From contig DJTE01000048.1 in the NCBI GenBank assembly GCA_002439165.1, positions 1 through 64,000 of the forward strand: 64,000 nt of DNA, given 5' to 3'. Shown here one piece after another: positions 1 to 9,076 of this stretch. The translations under genes and the position numbers were made by a program. The notes under the pieces were generated by a model. The model worked only from the letters and a program-made list of their open reading frames with translations, was not told where the DNA came from and did not search any database. Every line of letters begins with the position of its first letter. The first letter of the stretch is position 1. The DNA comes from Chryseobacterium indologenes (lineage in GTDB: Bacteria; Bacteroidota; Bacteroidia; Flavobacteriales; Weeksellaceae).

Positions 1-176
1 AATACTATTTATTTTATCATTTTTATATTTTTCTCAATTTAATAAGAGAAATTTTCTCTCTTTAACAAAGCTATGGCTTCAAAGCGACAGAACGTGTCGT
101 GTTTTTTGATAATTTAATCAGATGGAAAATAACTTATATTTTATTTTACAATCAGATCAGGTTATTCAGTAACTAA

Positions 177-204
177 AAAGACCGCCTTAAAAAAGACGGT
201 CTTT
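177..204 (-). terminator. Rho-independent terminator of the TonB receptor/DUF5689 operon
   Basis: Hairpin with arms AAAGACCG and CGGTCTTT, extended by three more pairs after one mismatch. Read on the minus strand it is followed by a T run. It lies just downstream of the DUF5689 gene stop at 226. The remaining bases 1-176 are AT-rich and I see no gene in them. Confidence 0.8.
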
Positions 205-225
205 ATATTTAAAATATCCGGTTGA

Positions 226-1626
226 TTAAAGAACCTGAATATTATCTAACTGGATTGTTGTAGTAACCCCACTTCCGTTTCCGGTATATTCAAACAGGAT
301 AAAACCGTTACCTGTTAATGAAGCAGGAATATTATAGGTACCCGCCGGAGCTAATGTACCGTAATTAACTGTCGGAGCCTGCGGAATTGTGAAGGCAGAT
401 GTAATATCTACTTTTGTTGCTGCTGTAATATCTCCAAGCGGAGTATAGTTGGTAGTATAGTATACTTTTAAAGCATTACCATTCCAGAATCCAACGTTAA
501 CGTCAAATTTCAGTTGGTTAGCAGCGGTAAAGTCAACCGGTACAGCAAAATAAGTGACATAATTTCCAGTACCAGAATTCGCTCCCAGCTGAATATACTT
601 GTTACCGCTAAACGTTTTCAACTGCCAGTATCTGTTTCCTAACAGAGGATCATTGATATATTTAGGATATACTTCAAGATTGGCAGGAGTAGTCGGATAA
701 CTCTCAAAATCTTCAAGGAATGATCCTGAATAAGCAATTGCAGTTCCACCCTTTGGTGGCGTAGGATCAACTCTTGTACTTTCTGTGAACTGAACATCAG
801 ATAAGCTTCTGATCAGCATCTGCCAGGTTGAATTGTATCTGCTTACAACAAAAGTAATGTTCCCGCTACCTTTTGGAAGAAGCTCTCCTCCATTTTTGAA
901 GAATCCTGAGTTTCTGATTATAGCAGTTCCTCCCATTTTATCTTCAATATTTCGGTCTGTGTCTAATCCCTGTCCGGCAGCATCATAGTCAAGATACTTT
1001 TTCTGAACCGGGAATAGTTCAGCAATGTTGAACTGTGCATCAGGTACAGTAACTAATGTATTGATAAGGTTAGCCTGTTTCGCATCTGCTAAAGATGCTA
1101 ATTTAGTTGGAATAATGGTCTGAATATCCAGTCCGTTCCCGTTACACACTCCTGAAACATATCTTCCCACAAGAGCCTGAGGAATTCTGCCAATTGCAAA
1201 TACAGGATCTACCGAACCTAATTTAAGAGTTCCTCTGTCCAATCCTAAACGTAGTCCTTTTGCATTAATTCTGATGTGAGCCCCTACCGGAAAATCAGCA
1301 AAATTACTTGCTTTATCCACTTCAATCTGAAGCCCAACCGTAGGATTAGATGTTTTATCCTGGAAAGAGATCGTTTTATAGAAGTTCCCCTGAGCATCAG
1401 AAGAAATAATATATCCGTCAAAGATCTGATCTGTTTCGATTAGTTTAAAACCTGTAGCCGGAGCCTGAGCTGCGAAATCTGCCATCGACATTGTAGGTGC
1501 CGCAAACTTATTAGAACAAGCGATAGGAGGATTTTCCCAATCGTCATTCTTTACACAAGAAGACACTACAGCAAGCACACCCGCTGCTAAAAATGTCGTT
1601 TTGAAAAAGTTAGTGAAATTATTCAT
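226..1626 (-). CDS. DUF5689 domain-containing lipoprotein
   Basis: 466-residue exported lipoprotein. The N-terminus is a hydrophobic signal ending in a lipobox (VVSSC, Cys24), so it is probably anchored to the outer membrane. The middle (about residues 40-290) looks like DUF5689, a Bacteroidota surface domain related to OB-like nucleic-acid-binding folds; the last ~150 residues look like a jelly-roll 'choice-of-anchor' domain (PSGSF.EDFE..P entry, aromatic strands). It begins 20 bp after the stop of the TonB-dependent receptor at 1647-4523, so the two are surely co-transcribed and probably act as receptor plus surface lipoprotein, as SusC/SusD pairs do. The substrate is not evident from sequence. 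The family assignment is from recognition of the pattern, not a search. Confidence 0.8.
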   Translation of the reverse strand: MNNFTNFFKTTFLAAGVLAVVSSCVKNDDWENPPIACSNKFAAPTMSMADFAAQAPATGFKLIETDQIFDGYIISSDAQGNFYKTISFQDKTSNPTVGLQIEVDKASNFADFPVGAHIRINAKGLRLGLDRGTLKLGSVDPVFAIGRIPQALVGRYVSGVCNGNGLDIQTIIPTKLASLADAKQANLINTLVTVPDAQFNIAELFPVQKKYLDYDAAGQGLDTDRNIEDKMGGTAIIRNSGFFKNGGELLPKGSGNITFVVSRYNSTWQMLIRSLSDVQFTESTRVDPTPPKGGTAIAYSGSFLEDFESYPTTPANLEVYPKYINDPLLGNRYWQLKTFSGNKYIQLGANSGTGNYVTYFAVPVDFTAANQLKFDVNVGFWNGNALKVYYTTNYTPLGDITAATKVDITSAFTIPQAPTVNYGTLAPAGTYNIPASLTGNGFILFEYTGNGSGVTTTIQLDNIQVL

Positions 1627-1646
1627 TGTTATTTTTTTATTTTTTA

Positions 1647-4523
1647 TTAGAATCTGAATTGTAGGTTAACAAAATAAGAACGTCCCTGGGTGTACCAGTA
1701 TTTCGGTCCGAAGGAAGGTGCAGAGCTATAATAATCAGTAGCAAAATCTGCAGCTTTTGTTTCTCTTGTCTGCTCGAATCCTCCGGTAATAAATCTCTTA
1801 TTATTTAGGATGTTATTCACAGAAGCAGTTAATAACAGGTAATACTTTCCAATCATGAATGATTTCCCGGCATTAGCATTAAGGAAAAATGCGGAAGGAA
1901 GTTTCACAGGCTTCAGCATATCTCTTACATCAGATTCAGTAAGATTTAAATATGGAGTACTGGAATACGGGTTCTGAATAAAATTATTGGTTCTTAAAGC
2001 CGGAGCCGGATCCAGATAATTATCATCAAAATAGTTCCAGTTGGCTCCTACCCACCAATATTTTGGATTGTTATAACGGAATCCTAACGAGAAGGCCTGC
2101 TGAGGCGTACCTCCCTGCTTATAATTCTTAATATAAGCCTGCCCGAAAGACGTTACGCTACTTCCAGAAGCATCAGATACCAGATATACTTCCGGATTAT
2201 TTCGGTAGGTATACTGTCCGTAGCTTGCAAGACCCTGCAATGATAAAGTAGGCAGTATCTTCACATCCACACCCAATTCTGCTCCCATGTTTCTTTTTTC
2301 AACATTTGACATTACCTGGGTAACGAAAGCACTCTGTACCTGAGAAACAGATCCGTCCGGATTGGTGCTGCTCAGCTGAATACCATCAGCAAAGAACCTT
2401 TGCACATTGGTCTCGTTCTGAGTATCTACAATATATCCTGATGCTCTTAATTTAAGGAAAGGCGTACTGATCACATAGCTTAAATCATTAGCAGTATATA
2501 CCGTACTTCTGATGTTAGGATTCACCAACGCGTTGATTCTTGGGTTGATGAATAAATCCTCTAAGAATGGTGCCTGGTTGTACACCGCTCCGTTATATAC
2601 AAGGAAGTTTCTTCCGTTGATACGGTAAACGATCTGCCCTTTAAGACCATAGTTCCAGAAGTTGTAATCTTTCCCTTTTCCATAAGAGTTTTCGTATAAA
2701 TAATGTTTGAAAAGACCTTCTCTGTTTGATGTGGAATACCCAGCCAAAGCAGAAACAAACACGTCGAAATTACCTGTTGAGAATTTCAATCCCGGGTTTA
2801 TTTTTGCTTCCTGTCTTCTAAGGATATAATTGTACGTCATACGATCTCCTTCTTTAACCTGGATAGTTGGATCAAGCGTATTGTAGAATCCTGTAGAACC
2901 CGGTTTTGCAGATTCTCTGAAAGGGTCTACATTAATCGCGTAATCTCCTCCCAGAAGATCTTTTACCTCACGATAAAGCTCTGATTTATAGTTCTGATAA
3001 GAAACGTTTAAAATAAACTTCGTTCGGTCGTTAAAATTATAGGTATAGTGGGTCGCTGCATTGAAGATCTTATCATCACTTACATCGTCTACCAGATAAA
3101 CTTTGGAACGTCTTCCGCTCAATCCGTATAAACGGGTCATTTCATTCTGATCTACCGCATCATCTTTCTGGTTATTGGCATAAATTCTGCCCCAATTGAT
3201 CTGCGTTACATCCGGATCACCGTTCTGCCATGCAGAAAGACTTGCGTTATATCCTTCCCACAGTGTTCCAAATAAATTGGGATTAAGGGTATTATTAACA
3301 GCGTTATAATTAATGCTGTTTATGTAATAACTTGGTAAGTTTCTGTAATAGGTAGGAGAAGGGTTAGTTACACCGTTCCAATCCAAACGGGAACCTCTGT
3401 CCTTTCCAAACTGATAAGACAGGGAAGTCCAAAGGCTTGAATTCTTGTTGATCTTCCAGAAATCCTGAATCTGGAAAATCGGCTGGAATCCTCTTCTTAC
3501 CCTTTCACTTCTCTTTTCTCCATCCTGCCATCCCCAATAGGAGTTATAATGTACTCCTCTGTAATCATAAACTTCCTGAGTACTCGGACTTGCGGTAGAT
3601 CTTCTGTATGGGGCACCGATGAAGTTGAAAGTCATCGTATGGCTGTCACTGAATTTCTTTTCAATTCCCAGGTATGCTCCGTAAGCATCGTAGAATGTTC
3701 CTTCCTGGATTCCTTCTTCCGCCCATCTTCTTGCTCCCATTACAGTGAATGCCCATCCTTTCTTACTCATTCCTGATGTATACCGGAGAGAGGTTCTGTT
3801 TCTGTAATTTCTGTTGGTTAAAGATTGTGTAAACTGGAATCCTTTTCTATACTCACTGGCTTTGGTGTTTTTATAAACAACAGAGCTGTTACCACCAAAA
3901 GCGTATTCAGACGGGGAATGGTTAGAGGCAATTTCCGGATATCGTGTAATTTCATTCAGACCTCCCCAGTTGCTGAAGTCTACATTACCGTTATCAGATT
4001 TCACCATAGAAACTCCATTCAGCATTGATTCTCCGGTTCTTCCGTCAATACCTCTCGGGCGGAACCAGTAAAATCCAAGATCAAAAGCAGCAATTCTGCT
4101 GAAGATGTCCTGAGAAGACTGCAGCAAACCTACTGTAGAAGCCTGGCCGCTATTGCCGTCGTCATCATCGTCACCCTCAATGATAGCCAGACCTTGATCT
4201 GCGCTTGCAAGAGCAGAATAAAGGGTAATAGTCCCTAAATCCTTTCTTTTCTCATCTGCTGCTACATCAAACTCCATTACTTTCGTTTCGAAGTTCGGTT
4301 TCGCAATCACAATTTGGTAATGGCCCGGCTGAAGGTCAACAAACTGGAAATATCCAATTTTGTCAGCCGTTACATCATTCTCACTCCCTTTAAGATCTAC
4401 TTCAGCCCTTTCAACAGGCTTTCCTTCCGCATCCTTAAGATACGCAAACACAGTGGTCTGCGCAAAATAGTAGGAAGCAGGAAGTAAAGTAAATAAAGAG
4501 ACTAATGATAGTTTTTTAATCAT
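1647..4523 (-). CDS. TonB-dependent receptor with carboxypeptidase-like regulatory domain
   Basis: 958-residue outer-membrane receptor. Residues 1-21 are a signal peptide (PASYYFAQ), about 22-105 a CarboxypepD_reg-like beta-sandwich (AYLKDAEGKPVERAEVDLKG), then a plug with an acidic EGDDDDDGN stretch near 116-124, and a long beta-barrel ending in aromatic FVNLQFRF, the usual C-terminal strand. It imports a substrate across the outer membrane with energy from TonB/ExbBD, none of which is encoded here. It is first gene of a two-gene operon with the DUF5689 lipoprotein. A TAAATTTG -7-type element occurs on the minus strand at 4587-4594, with no good -33 match. A secreted nuclease-like gene is divergent at 4771. 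Function class is secure; substrate unknown. Confidence 0.9.
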   Translation of the reverse strand: MIKKLSLVSLFTLLPASYYFAQTTVFAYLKDAEGKPVERAEVDLKGSENDVTADKIGYFQFVDLQPGHYQIVIAKPNFETKVMEFDVAADEKRKDLGTITLYSALASADQGLAIIEGDDDDDGNSGQASTVGLLQSSQDIFSRIAAFDLGFYWFRPRGIDGRTGESMLNGVSMVKSDNGNVDFSNWGGLNEITRYPEIASNHSPSEYAFGGNSSVVYKNTKASEYRKGFQFTQSLTNRNYRNRTSLRYTSGMSKKGWAFTVMGARRWAEEGIQEGTFYDAYGAYLGIEKKFSDSHTMTFNFIGAPYRRSTASPSTQEVYDYRGVHYNSYWGWQDGEKRSERVRRGFQPIFQIQDFWKINKNSSLWTSLSYQFGKDRGSRLDWNGVTNPSPTYYRNLPSYYINSINYNAVNNTLNPNLFGTLWEGYNASLSAWQNGDPDVTQINWGRIYANNQKDDAVDQNEMTRLYGLSGRRSKVYLVDDVSDDKIFNAATHYTYNFNDRTKFILNVSYQNYKSELYREVKDLLGGDYAINVDPFRESAKPGSTGFYNTLDPTIQVKEGDRMTYNYILRRQEAKINPGLKFSTGNFDVFVSALAGYSTSNREGLFKHYLYENSYGKGKDYNFWNYGLKGQIVYRINGRNFLVYNGAVYNQAPFLEDLFINPRINALVNPNIRSTVYTANDLSYVISTPFLKLRASGYIVDTQNETNVQRFFADGIQLSSTNPDGSVSQVQSAFVTQVMSNVEKRNMGAELGVDVKILPTLSLQGLASYGQYTYRNNPEVYLVSDASGSSVTSFGQAYIKNYKQGGTPQQAFSLGFRYNNPKYWWVGANWNYFDDNYLDPAPALRTNNFIQNPYSSTPYLNLTESDVRDMLKPVKLPSAFFLNANAGKSFMIGKYYLLLTASVNNILNNKRFITGGFEQTRETKAADFATDYYSSAPSFGPKYWYTQGRSYFVNLQFRF

Positions 4524-4770
4524 GAGTATATTTATTTTTTTTAATACTTTTCTTCTTAATTTTCAACAGTTTAAAACTTGGGGGCACAAATTTAATCAAA
4601 ATTTAGAATTTAAAACTTTTTTAACGTTATTTTTTCTTAACATTGCACACTTTTATGAATCATTATATAAAAGAATTATATTTATACTGTTTTAAATTTA
4701 CAAATATTTAAAATGGAATGAATTAAAAAAAGGTAAATTTGTCGTTTAAATAATTTTAATACTCTAGAGG

Positions 4771-5958
4771 ATGAAGAGATTTATGAGTTTTATGGCCATC
4801 GTTTTTTCAATAATGGCTTTTGCACAACAGGGGAAACTTAGGAAAGTGGCTACTGTTGGCTTTTTGAATGTAGAAAACCTTTGGGATACAATACGTTCTG
4901 CAGATTATATTGATGGGACCAAAGATATCCGTAATCCGGCTTTTCACAGAAGTATTCCGATTGATTCCATCCGGTTTTTAGAAGCTGAAAAGCATGATGG
5001 GCCCTGGAGTGATTATGCTTTAAAAGGTAAAAAAGCAGTGAGATACCAAAGCGGCTCAGAAGAATTTACTCCAAGCAGCGCTAAAAATTACAATACCAAA
5101 ATCTATAAGGCAAAATTAGCCAATGAAGCTAAGGTAATCTCTGAAATGGGTGCCCAATACACCAAAACAGCTCCTGCAGTAGTAGGTTTGATTGAAGTAG
5201 AAAACAGACAGGTAATTGAAGACCTTATCAAGCAACCGGCCCTGGCAAAATACGATTATGGGATTGTACACTACAATTCTTATGATTACAGAGGTATTGA
5301 TGTAGCTCTGATCTATCAGAAAAGAAGATTCACAGTGAGCAACTCATTAAAGAAAGAACTGAAAATCTTTGATGAAAAAGGAAAAAGAGAATATACCAGA
5401 GATATCCTGGTAGTAACCGGATTCCTTGACAATGAAAAAGTTGCCTTTTTTATGAATCACTGGCCATCAAGAAGAGGAGGTGAAGCAGTTTCCCTTCCAA
5501 AAAGAAATGCAGCGGCCGCTTTACTTAAGCAGCAAATGGACAGCGTAAGGGCAGCAGACCCTTCTACCAAGCTTTTTGCAATGGGAGACTTCAACGATGA
5601 TCCTGTAAGCGCGAGTTTAAAAAACCACTTAAAAGCAGTGGCAAGCCCTAAAGATCTTAGCGAAACAACTCCGTATCTTAACTTAATGTATCCTTTATAC
5701 AAAAAAGGAATCGCTTCTTTAGCATACCAGGATGCTCCCAACCTGTTCGACCAGATCATTGTTTCTAAAAACGTTATTTCAGATCAGGTAACGAAAGAGT
5801 ATTCCGTTTACAAAACTGAAATCTTTGCACCAGCCTACCTCGTCAATAAAGAGGGAAATTACAAAGGCTATCCTTTCAGGTCCTGGAACGGTGATCAGTT
5901 CACCGGAGGATACAGTGACCACTTCCCCGCTTTTGTCGTTCTCCAGAAAGAACCTTAA
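4771..5958 (+). CDS. secreted endonuclease/exonuclease/phosphatase family protein
   Basis: 395 residues. A signal peptide (FMAIVFSIMAFAQQ) indicates export. The fold is DNase I-like: GFLNVENLWDT near the N-terminus supplies the metal-binding Asn, VVGLIEVENR the catalytic Glu, NHWPSRRGGE the His, AMGDFNDDPVS the Asp/Asn pair and YSDHFPAFVVL the final Asp-His. These residues are all present, so an active Mg-dependent phosphodiesterase or phosphatase is likely. The ATG at 4771 directly begins the signal peptide. A -7-like TAAATTTG lies at 4734-4741. It is divergent from the TonB receptor/DUF5689 operon; nucleases of this type beside such receptor pairs suggest extracellular nucleic-acid or phosphate-ester use, which is an inference. 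Confidence 0.88.
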   Translation: MKRFMSFMAIVFSIMAFAQQGKLRKVATVGFLNVENLWDTIRSADYIDGTKDIRNPAFHRSIPIDSIRFLEAEKHDGPWSDYALKGKKAVRYQSGSEEFTPSSAKNYNTKIYKAKLANEAKVISEMGAQYTKTAPAVVGLIEVENRQVIEDLIKQPALAKYDYGIVHYNSYDYRGIDVALIYQKRRFTVSNSLKKELKIFDEKGKREYTRDILVVTGFLDNEKVAFFMNHWPSRRGGEAVSLPKRNAAAALLKQQMDSVRAADPSTKLFAMGDFNDDPVSASLKNHLKAVASPKDLSETTPYLNLMYPLYKKGIASLAYQDAPNLFDQIIVSKNVISDQVTKEYSVYKTEIFAPAYLVNKEGNYKGYPFRSWNGDQFTGGYSDHFPAFVVLQKEP

Positions 5959-5966
5959 AATAATAT

Positions 5967-5995
5967 AAAGCACTCATTTTCGAGTGCTTTTTTTT
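5967..5995 (+). terminator. Rho-independent terminator after the nuclease gene
   Basis: Perfect 9-bp stem (AAAGCACTC / GAGTGCTTT) with a six-base loop, followed by a T run to 5995. It starts 9 bp after the stop codon. Confidence 0.9.
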
Positions 5996-6140
5996 ATGTT
6001 TTATCCAAACTCAAGCCGGCCGATGGTTGCACGTTTATTTTCTAAACAGACAGTACAGATGAAAATAAATGATCTTTGAAATAATTCAGACAGCAGACTC
6101 TTACAATTACATTATTCAAATAAAATAGTCAGATACAAAA

Positions 6141-6170
6141 AAAAGGTCCGGAATTTCTTCCGAACCTTTT
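6141..6170 (-). terminator. Rho-independent terminator of the superoxide dismutase gene
   Basis: Stem AAAAGGT-(C)-CGGAA / TTCCG-(A)-ACCTTTT with one internal mismatch and a four-base loop. On the minus strand the 3' side is T-rich. It lies 20 bp past the stop of the sod gene. Confidence 0.8.
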
Positions 6171-6190
6171 ATTTTTATAATAGCTGAAAA

Positions 6191-6787
6191 TTATTTGTTG
6201 AATAATTCCTCTACTTTATCCCAGTTTACCACCTCAAAAAAAGCAGAAACATAATCAGGTCTTCTGTTCTGATAATTCAGGTAATAAGCGTGCTCCCAAA
6301 CATCCAGTCCAAGAACCGGAGTTCCTTTCACATCTGCAACAGGCATTAAAGGATTATCCTGGTTGGGTGTAGAAGAAACAGTTACAGACCCGTCAGCATT
6401 TTTCACTAGCCATGCCCATCCTGAGCCGAATCTTGTTTTAGCAGCATCAGAAAAATCAGTTTTGAATTTATCAAAACCTCCGTAATTTTCGATCGCTGCT
6501 TTTACGTTTCCTACCGGCTCCTTGCTTCCGCCGGGAGTAAGGATTTCCCAGAACAAAGAGTGATTGAAATGTCCACCTCCATTGTTTCTTACCGCAGGCT
6601 TATCAGTTCCTGTTTTGCAGATCTCTTCGATTGTTTTGTCTGCAAGATCAGTTCCTTCAATAGCTTTATTTAAATTGTCGATATATGCCTGGTGATGTTT
6701 TGTATAGTGGATTTCCATTGTTTTTGCATCAATAGTAGGCTCCAATGCATCATAAGCATATCCTAATTTTGGTAATTCAAATGACAT
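6191..6787 (-). CDS. sodA: superoxide dismutase, Mn-type (Fe/Mn family)
   Basis: 198-residue enzyme converting superoxide to oxygen and hydrogen peroxide, probably cytoplasmic since no signal peptide is seen. Metal ligands of the family are visible: His in MEIHYTKHHQAY, His in GGGHFNHSLFWE, and Asp/His in LDVWEHAYYLNYQ. The GGGH context and the Gln in TPNQDNPLM are the Mn-SOD pattern; Fe enzymes carry the active-site Gln in the AAQ.WNH position instead. The frame stays open to a TTG at 6814, but the ATG at 6787 (MSFELP) matches the family start. It stands alone, with its own promoter at 6812-6843 and terminator at 6141-6170. Confidence 0.95.
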   Translation of the reverse strand: MSFELPKLGYAYDALEPTIDAKTMEIHYTKHHQAYIDNLNKAIEGTDLADKTIEEICKTGTDKPAVRNNGGGHFNHSLFWEILTPGGSKEPVGNVKAAIENYGGFDKFKTDFSDAAKTRFGSGWAWLVKNADGSVTVSSTPNQDNPLMPVADVKGTPVLGLDVWEHAYYLNYQNRRPDYVSAFFEVVNWDKVEELFNK

Positions 6788-6811
6788 AATTTTTATTTTT
6801 AATGTTATACC

Positions 6812-6843
6812 CAAATTTAGCCATTATTTAAGCTATAATCAAA
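6812..6843 (-). promoter_or_regulatory. Bacteroidota-type promoter for superoxide dismutase
   Basis: On the minus strand TTTG (6843-6840) is followed after 20 bp by TAAATTTG (6819-6812), matching the -33/-7 consensus TTTG-N17-23-TAnnTTTG of the primary sigma factor of Bacteroidota. The -7 element ends 25 bp before the ATG at 6787. Confidence 0.7.
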
Positions 6844-7052
6844 AACTGGGGATTACTTTAATAAATCTTTAACATTGATATATTGATTTAGAATGAATTA
6901 AATTTTAATTTATATCCGGATACTTCCACAAATACCCGTTATCCTGATCAGGACTCCATTAATGGAAAAATGCGGTATTATCCGCCGATCAATCTCATTC
7001 TACCATGATTGAACTTAATTTAGAAACCGGAATTTTAAATCCGTAAAAATAA

Positions 7053-7085
7053 AAAAGCACGAAGATATTGGATCTCCGTGCTTTT
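7053..7085 (-). terminator. Rho-independent terminator of rho
   Basis: Stem AAAAGCACG / CGTGCTTTT continuing after one mismatch with AGAT/ATCT. On the minus strand it is followed by TTTTTATTTTTACGG. It lies 24 bp beyond the rho stop. The rest of the region between sod and rho (6844-7052) shows no gene. Confidence 0.85.
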
Positions 7086-7108
7086 CATTTAACAACAATT
7101 AAATTAAT

Positions 7109-8932
7109 TTATTTATTCATAGACATCAGGAATTCTTCGTTGTTGAGCGTTCCTTTGATATTTTTATTCACAAATTCCATAGCTTCCACAGGGTTCATTT
7201 CCGAAAGATACTTTCTCAGGATCCACATTCTCTGGGAAGTTACTTCATCAAGAAGGAGATCATCTCTACGGGTGCTGGAAGATACAAGGTCGATGGCCGG
7301 ATAGATTCTTCTGTTGGCAATTTTTCTGTCCAGCTGAAGCTCCATGTTACCTGTTCCTTTGAATTCTTCGAAGATCACTTCATCCATTTTGGAACCGGTA
7401 TCGATAAGTGCTGTTGCAATGATCGTTAATGACCCTCCCCCTTCAATTTTTCTGGCAGCCCCGAAAAATCTTTTCGGTTTGTGAAGAGCATTGGCATCTA
7501 CCCCACCGGAAAGAACTTTTCCTGATGCAGGTGTCACGGTATTATAAGCTCTTGCCAGCCTGGTAATGGAATCCAGCAGGATCACTACATCATGGCCGCA
7601 CTCTACCATTCTCTGAGCTTTTGCCAGAACAAGGTTGGCCACTTTCACGTGTTTTTCTGCGGCTTCATCAAATGTAGATGCGATAACTTCTGCATTTACG
7701 CTTCTTTCCATATCGGTAACCTCCTCGGGACGTTCGTCGATCAGAAGAACCATCATGTATACTTCAGGGTGGTTGGAAGCAATAGAGTTGGCAATATCTT
7801 TAAGAAGCATGGTCTTACCCGTTTTAGGCTGGGCAACGATCATGGCTCTCTGTCCTTTTCCGATCGGGGCAAACAGGTCAACGATTCTGGTAGAGATAGT
7901 TGAATTGTTTCCGGCAAGGTTGAATTTCTCCTCAGGGAAAAGTGGTGTTAAATATTCAAACGCAACACGGTCTTTAATGAAAGCCAGATCACGTCCGTTA
8001 ACTTCCGTAGGCTTTAATAAAGAAAAATATTTTTCACCTTCTTTTGGAAGTCTTACGATTCCTTTAACGGTATCTCCGGTTTTCAGGCCATAATTTCTGA
8101 TCTGTGCAGTAGAAACATACACATCATCAGGAGAAGAGATATAGCTGAAATCTGATGAACGAAGGAATCCGTAGTTATCCGGAAGGATTTCCAGAACTCC
8201 TTCAATGCTTACCATACCGTCGAAGTTGAATTCTTTCTTCTGCTCGGTATGTTCTTCAGTTTTCTCAGCATGTCTGTGCTGATTCTGATTCTGGTTTTGG
8301 TTCTGGTTCTGGTTTTGATTTTTATGCTGGTTTCCGCCGTTTTGCGGATTGTGTCCTCTTTGATTTTGAGGTCTGGCCTGAGACTGAGGGTTGTTTGGCC
8401 TTTCTTCTGACGGAGCAGATTCTTTGGGTTCTGTGTTTTTGGGAGTTTCGGTTTTTTCCTGCGGAGCAGTTTCTGTATTGCCGGTATTGGCCGTAACTCT
8501 TTTTCTTTTCTTTTTGGCTGCTGCCTGTACCGGGGGTTCTTCTGTAACCGGAGCAGTCTCAACTTCGGGTTCTTCCGGTTTTATTTCCTGAACAACCGGT
8601 GGTACCGTTTCTTCCGGTTTCTCTTCAGCCTTAGGTTTCGTTTCTGCCGGAGCTTTTGCTTCTGCTTTGGGCTTGGCCGCAGTTTTTCTAGGGGCTGCTT
8701 TTTTGGCAGGAGCTTTTGCAGGTTTTTCTGCTGGGGCTTCTTCAGTAGTCACACTGCTTTCTGTGGCATTGAAATAATCTTTTGAGACTTTAGGATTAGA
8801 AGCCTGAAAGTCAAGAATAGCAAAGATCTTATCATTTTCATTGCTGTTTCTTGCAACTTTAACGCCCAAATCTTTTAAGATTTTAGTCAGTTCCGTTACG
8901 GATTTTGACCTTAACGTTTCTATGTTAAACAT
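7109..8932 (-). CDS. rho: transcription termination factor Rho with long disordered insert
   Basis: 607-residue hexameric RNA-dependent ATPase that ends transcription. Residues 1-45 form the Rho_N helical domain. About 60-235 is a low-complexity insert: Lys/Ala/Pro/Glu-rich, then basic (KKKRKR at 140-145), then an Asn/Gln run (NQNQNQ, 203-218). The cold-shock-like RNA-binding domain is at about 237-305. The ATPase follows with Walker A AQPKTGKT at 367-374 and Walker B VVILLDSITR near 450. E. coli Rho is 419 residues, so the extra length is almost all insert; inserts of this kind are common in Bacteroidota Rho. It is transcribed alone from a promoter at 9012-9042, back to back with the DUF4293 gene. 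Confidence 0.97.
   Translation of the reverse strand: MFNIETLRSKSVTELTKILKDLGVKVARNSNENDKIFAILDFQASNPKVSKDYFNATESSVTTEEAPAEKPAKAPAKKAAPRKTAAKPKAEAKAPAETKPKAEEKPEETVPPVVQEIKPEEPEVETAPVTEEPPVQAAAKKKRKRVTANTGNTETAPQEKTETPKNTEPKESAPSEERPNNPQSQARPQNQRGHNPQNGGNQHKNQNQNQNQNQNQNQHRHAEKTEEHTEQKKEFNFDGMVSIEGVLEILPDNYGFLRSSDFSYISSPDDVYVSTAQIRNYGLKTGDTVKGIVRLPKEGEKYFSLLKPTEVNGRDLAFIKDRVAFEYLTPLFPEEKFNLAGNNSTISTRIVDLFAPIGKGQRAMIVAQPKTGKTMLLKDIANSIASNHPEVYMMVLLIDERPEEVTDMERSVNAEVIASTFDEAAEKHVKVANLVLAKAQRMVECGHDVVILLDSITRLARAYNTVTPASGKVLSGGVDANALHKPKRFFGAARKIEGGGSLTIIATALIDTGSKMDEVIFEEFKGTGNMELQLDRKIANRRIYPAIDLVSSSTRRDDLLLDEVTSQRMWILRKYLSEMNPVEAMEFVNKNIKGTLNNEEFLMSMNK
8277..8322 (-). repeat. hexanucleotide microsatellite-like repeat inside rho
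   Basis: Imperfect tandem six-base units (CTGRTT/CTGGTT on the plus strand) encode the alternating Asn-Gln run of Rho. It is coding, low-complexity and potentially prone to length variation in multiples of six bases, which would keep the reading frame. Confidence 0.75.
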
Positions 8933-9011
8933 ATTTAATGTAAAAATGTAATTAATTGTGAGTAAGAAAAGTAAGTCCGGTGACTTTTGTTTTCAAGTAC
9001 ATTGTATAATG

Positions 9012-9042
9012 CAAATCTACACTTATTTTTGAATTGTGCAAA
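9012..9042 (-). promoter_or_regulatory. promoter of rho
   Basis: On the minus strand TTTG (9042-9039), exactly 19 bp, then TAGATTTG (9019-9012), a full match to the Bacteroidota -33/-7 consensus. The -7 element ends 79 bp before the rho ATG, leaving a leader of about 75 bases. It interdigitates with the oppositely oriented promoter at 9028-9058. Confidence 0.75.
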
Positions 9043-9058
9043 ATTTATATTATTTTTG
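9028..9058 (+). promoter_or_regulatory. promoter of the DUF4293 gene
   Basis: TTTG (9028-9031), exactly 19 bp, then TATTTTTG (9051-9058) on the plus strand, a full consensus match. The ATG at 9077 follows 18 bp later. It shares 15 bases with the rho promoter on the other strand, so polymerase binding to the two should be mutually exclusive. Confidence 0.75.
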
Positions 9059-9076
9059 CCTGGAATTTAAGATTCG

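Noticed and set aside
7635..8093. 152-codon open frame on the plus strand inside rho
   Set aside because: It lies wholly within the conserved Rho ATPase coding sequence on the other strand, and its product resembles no known protein.
8277..8322. Short regularly spaced repeats that could suggest a CRISPR array or satellite
   Set aside because: The units are six bases, contiguous and in frame, coding for the Asn-Gln run of Rho; there are no spacers.
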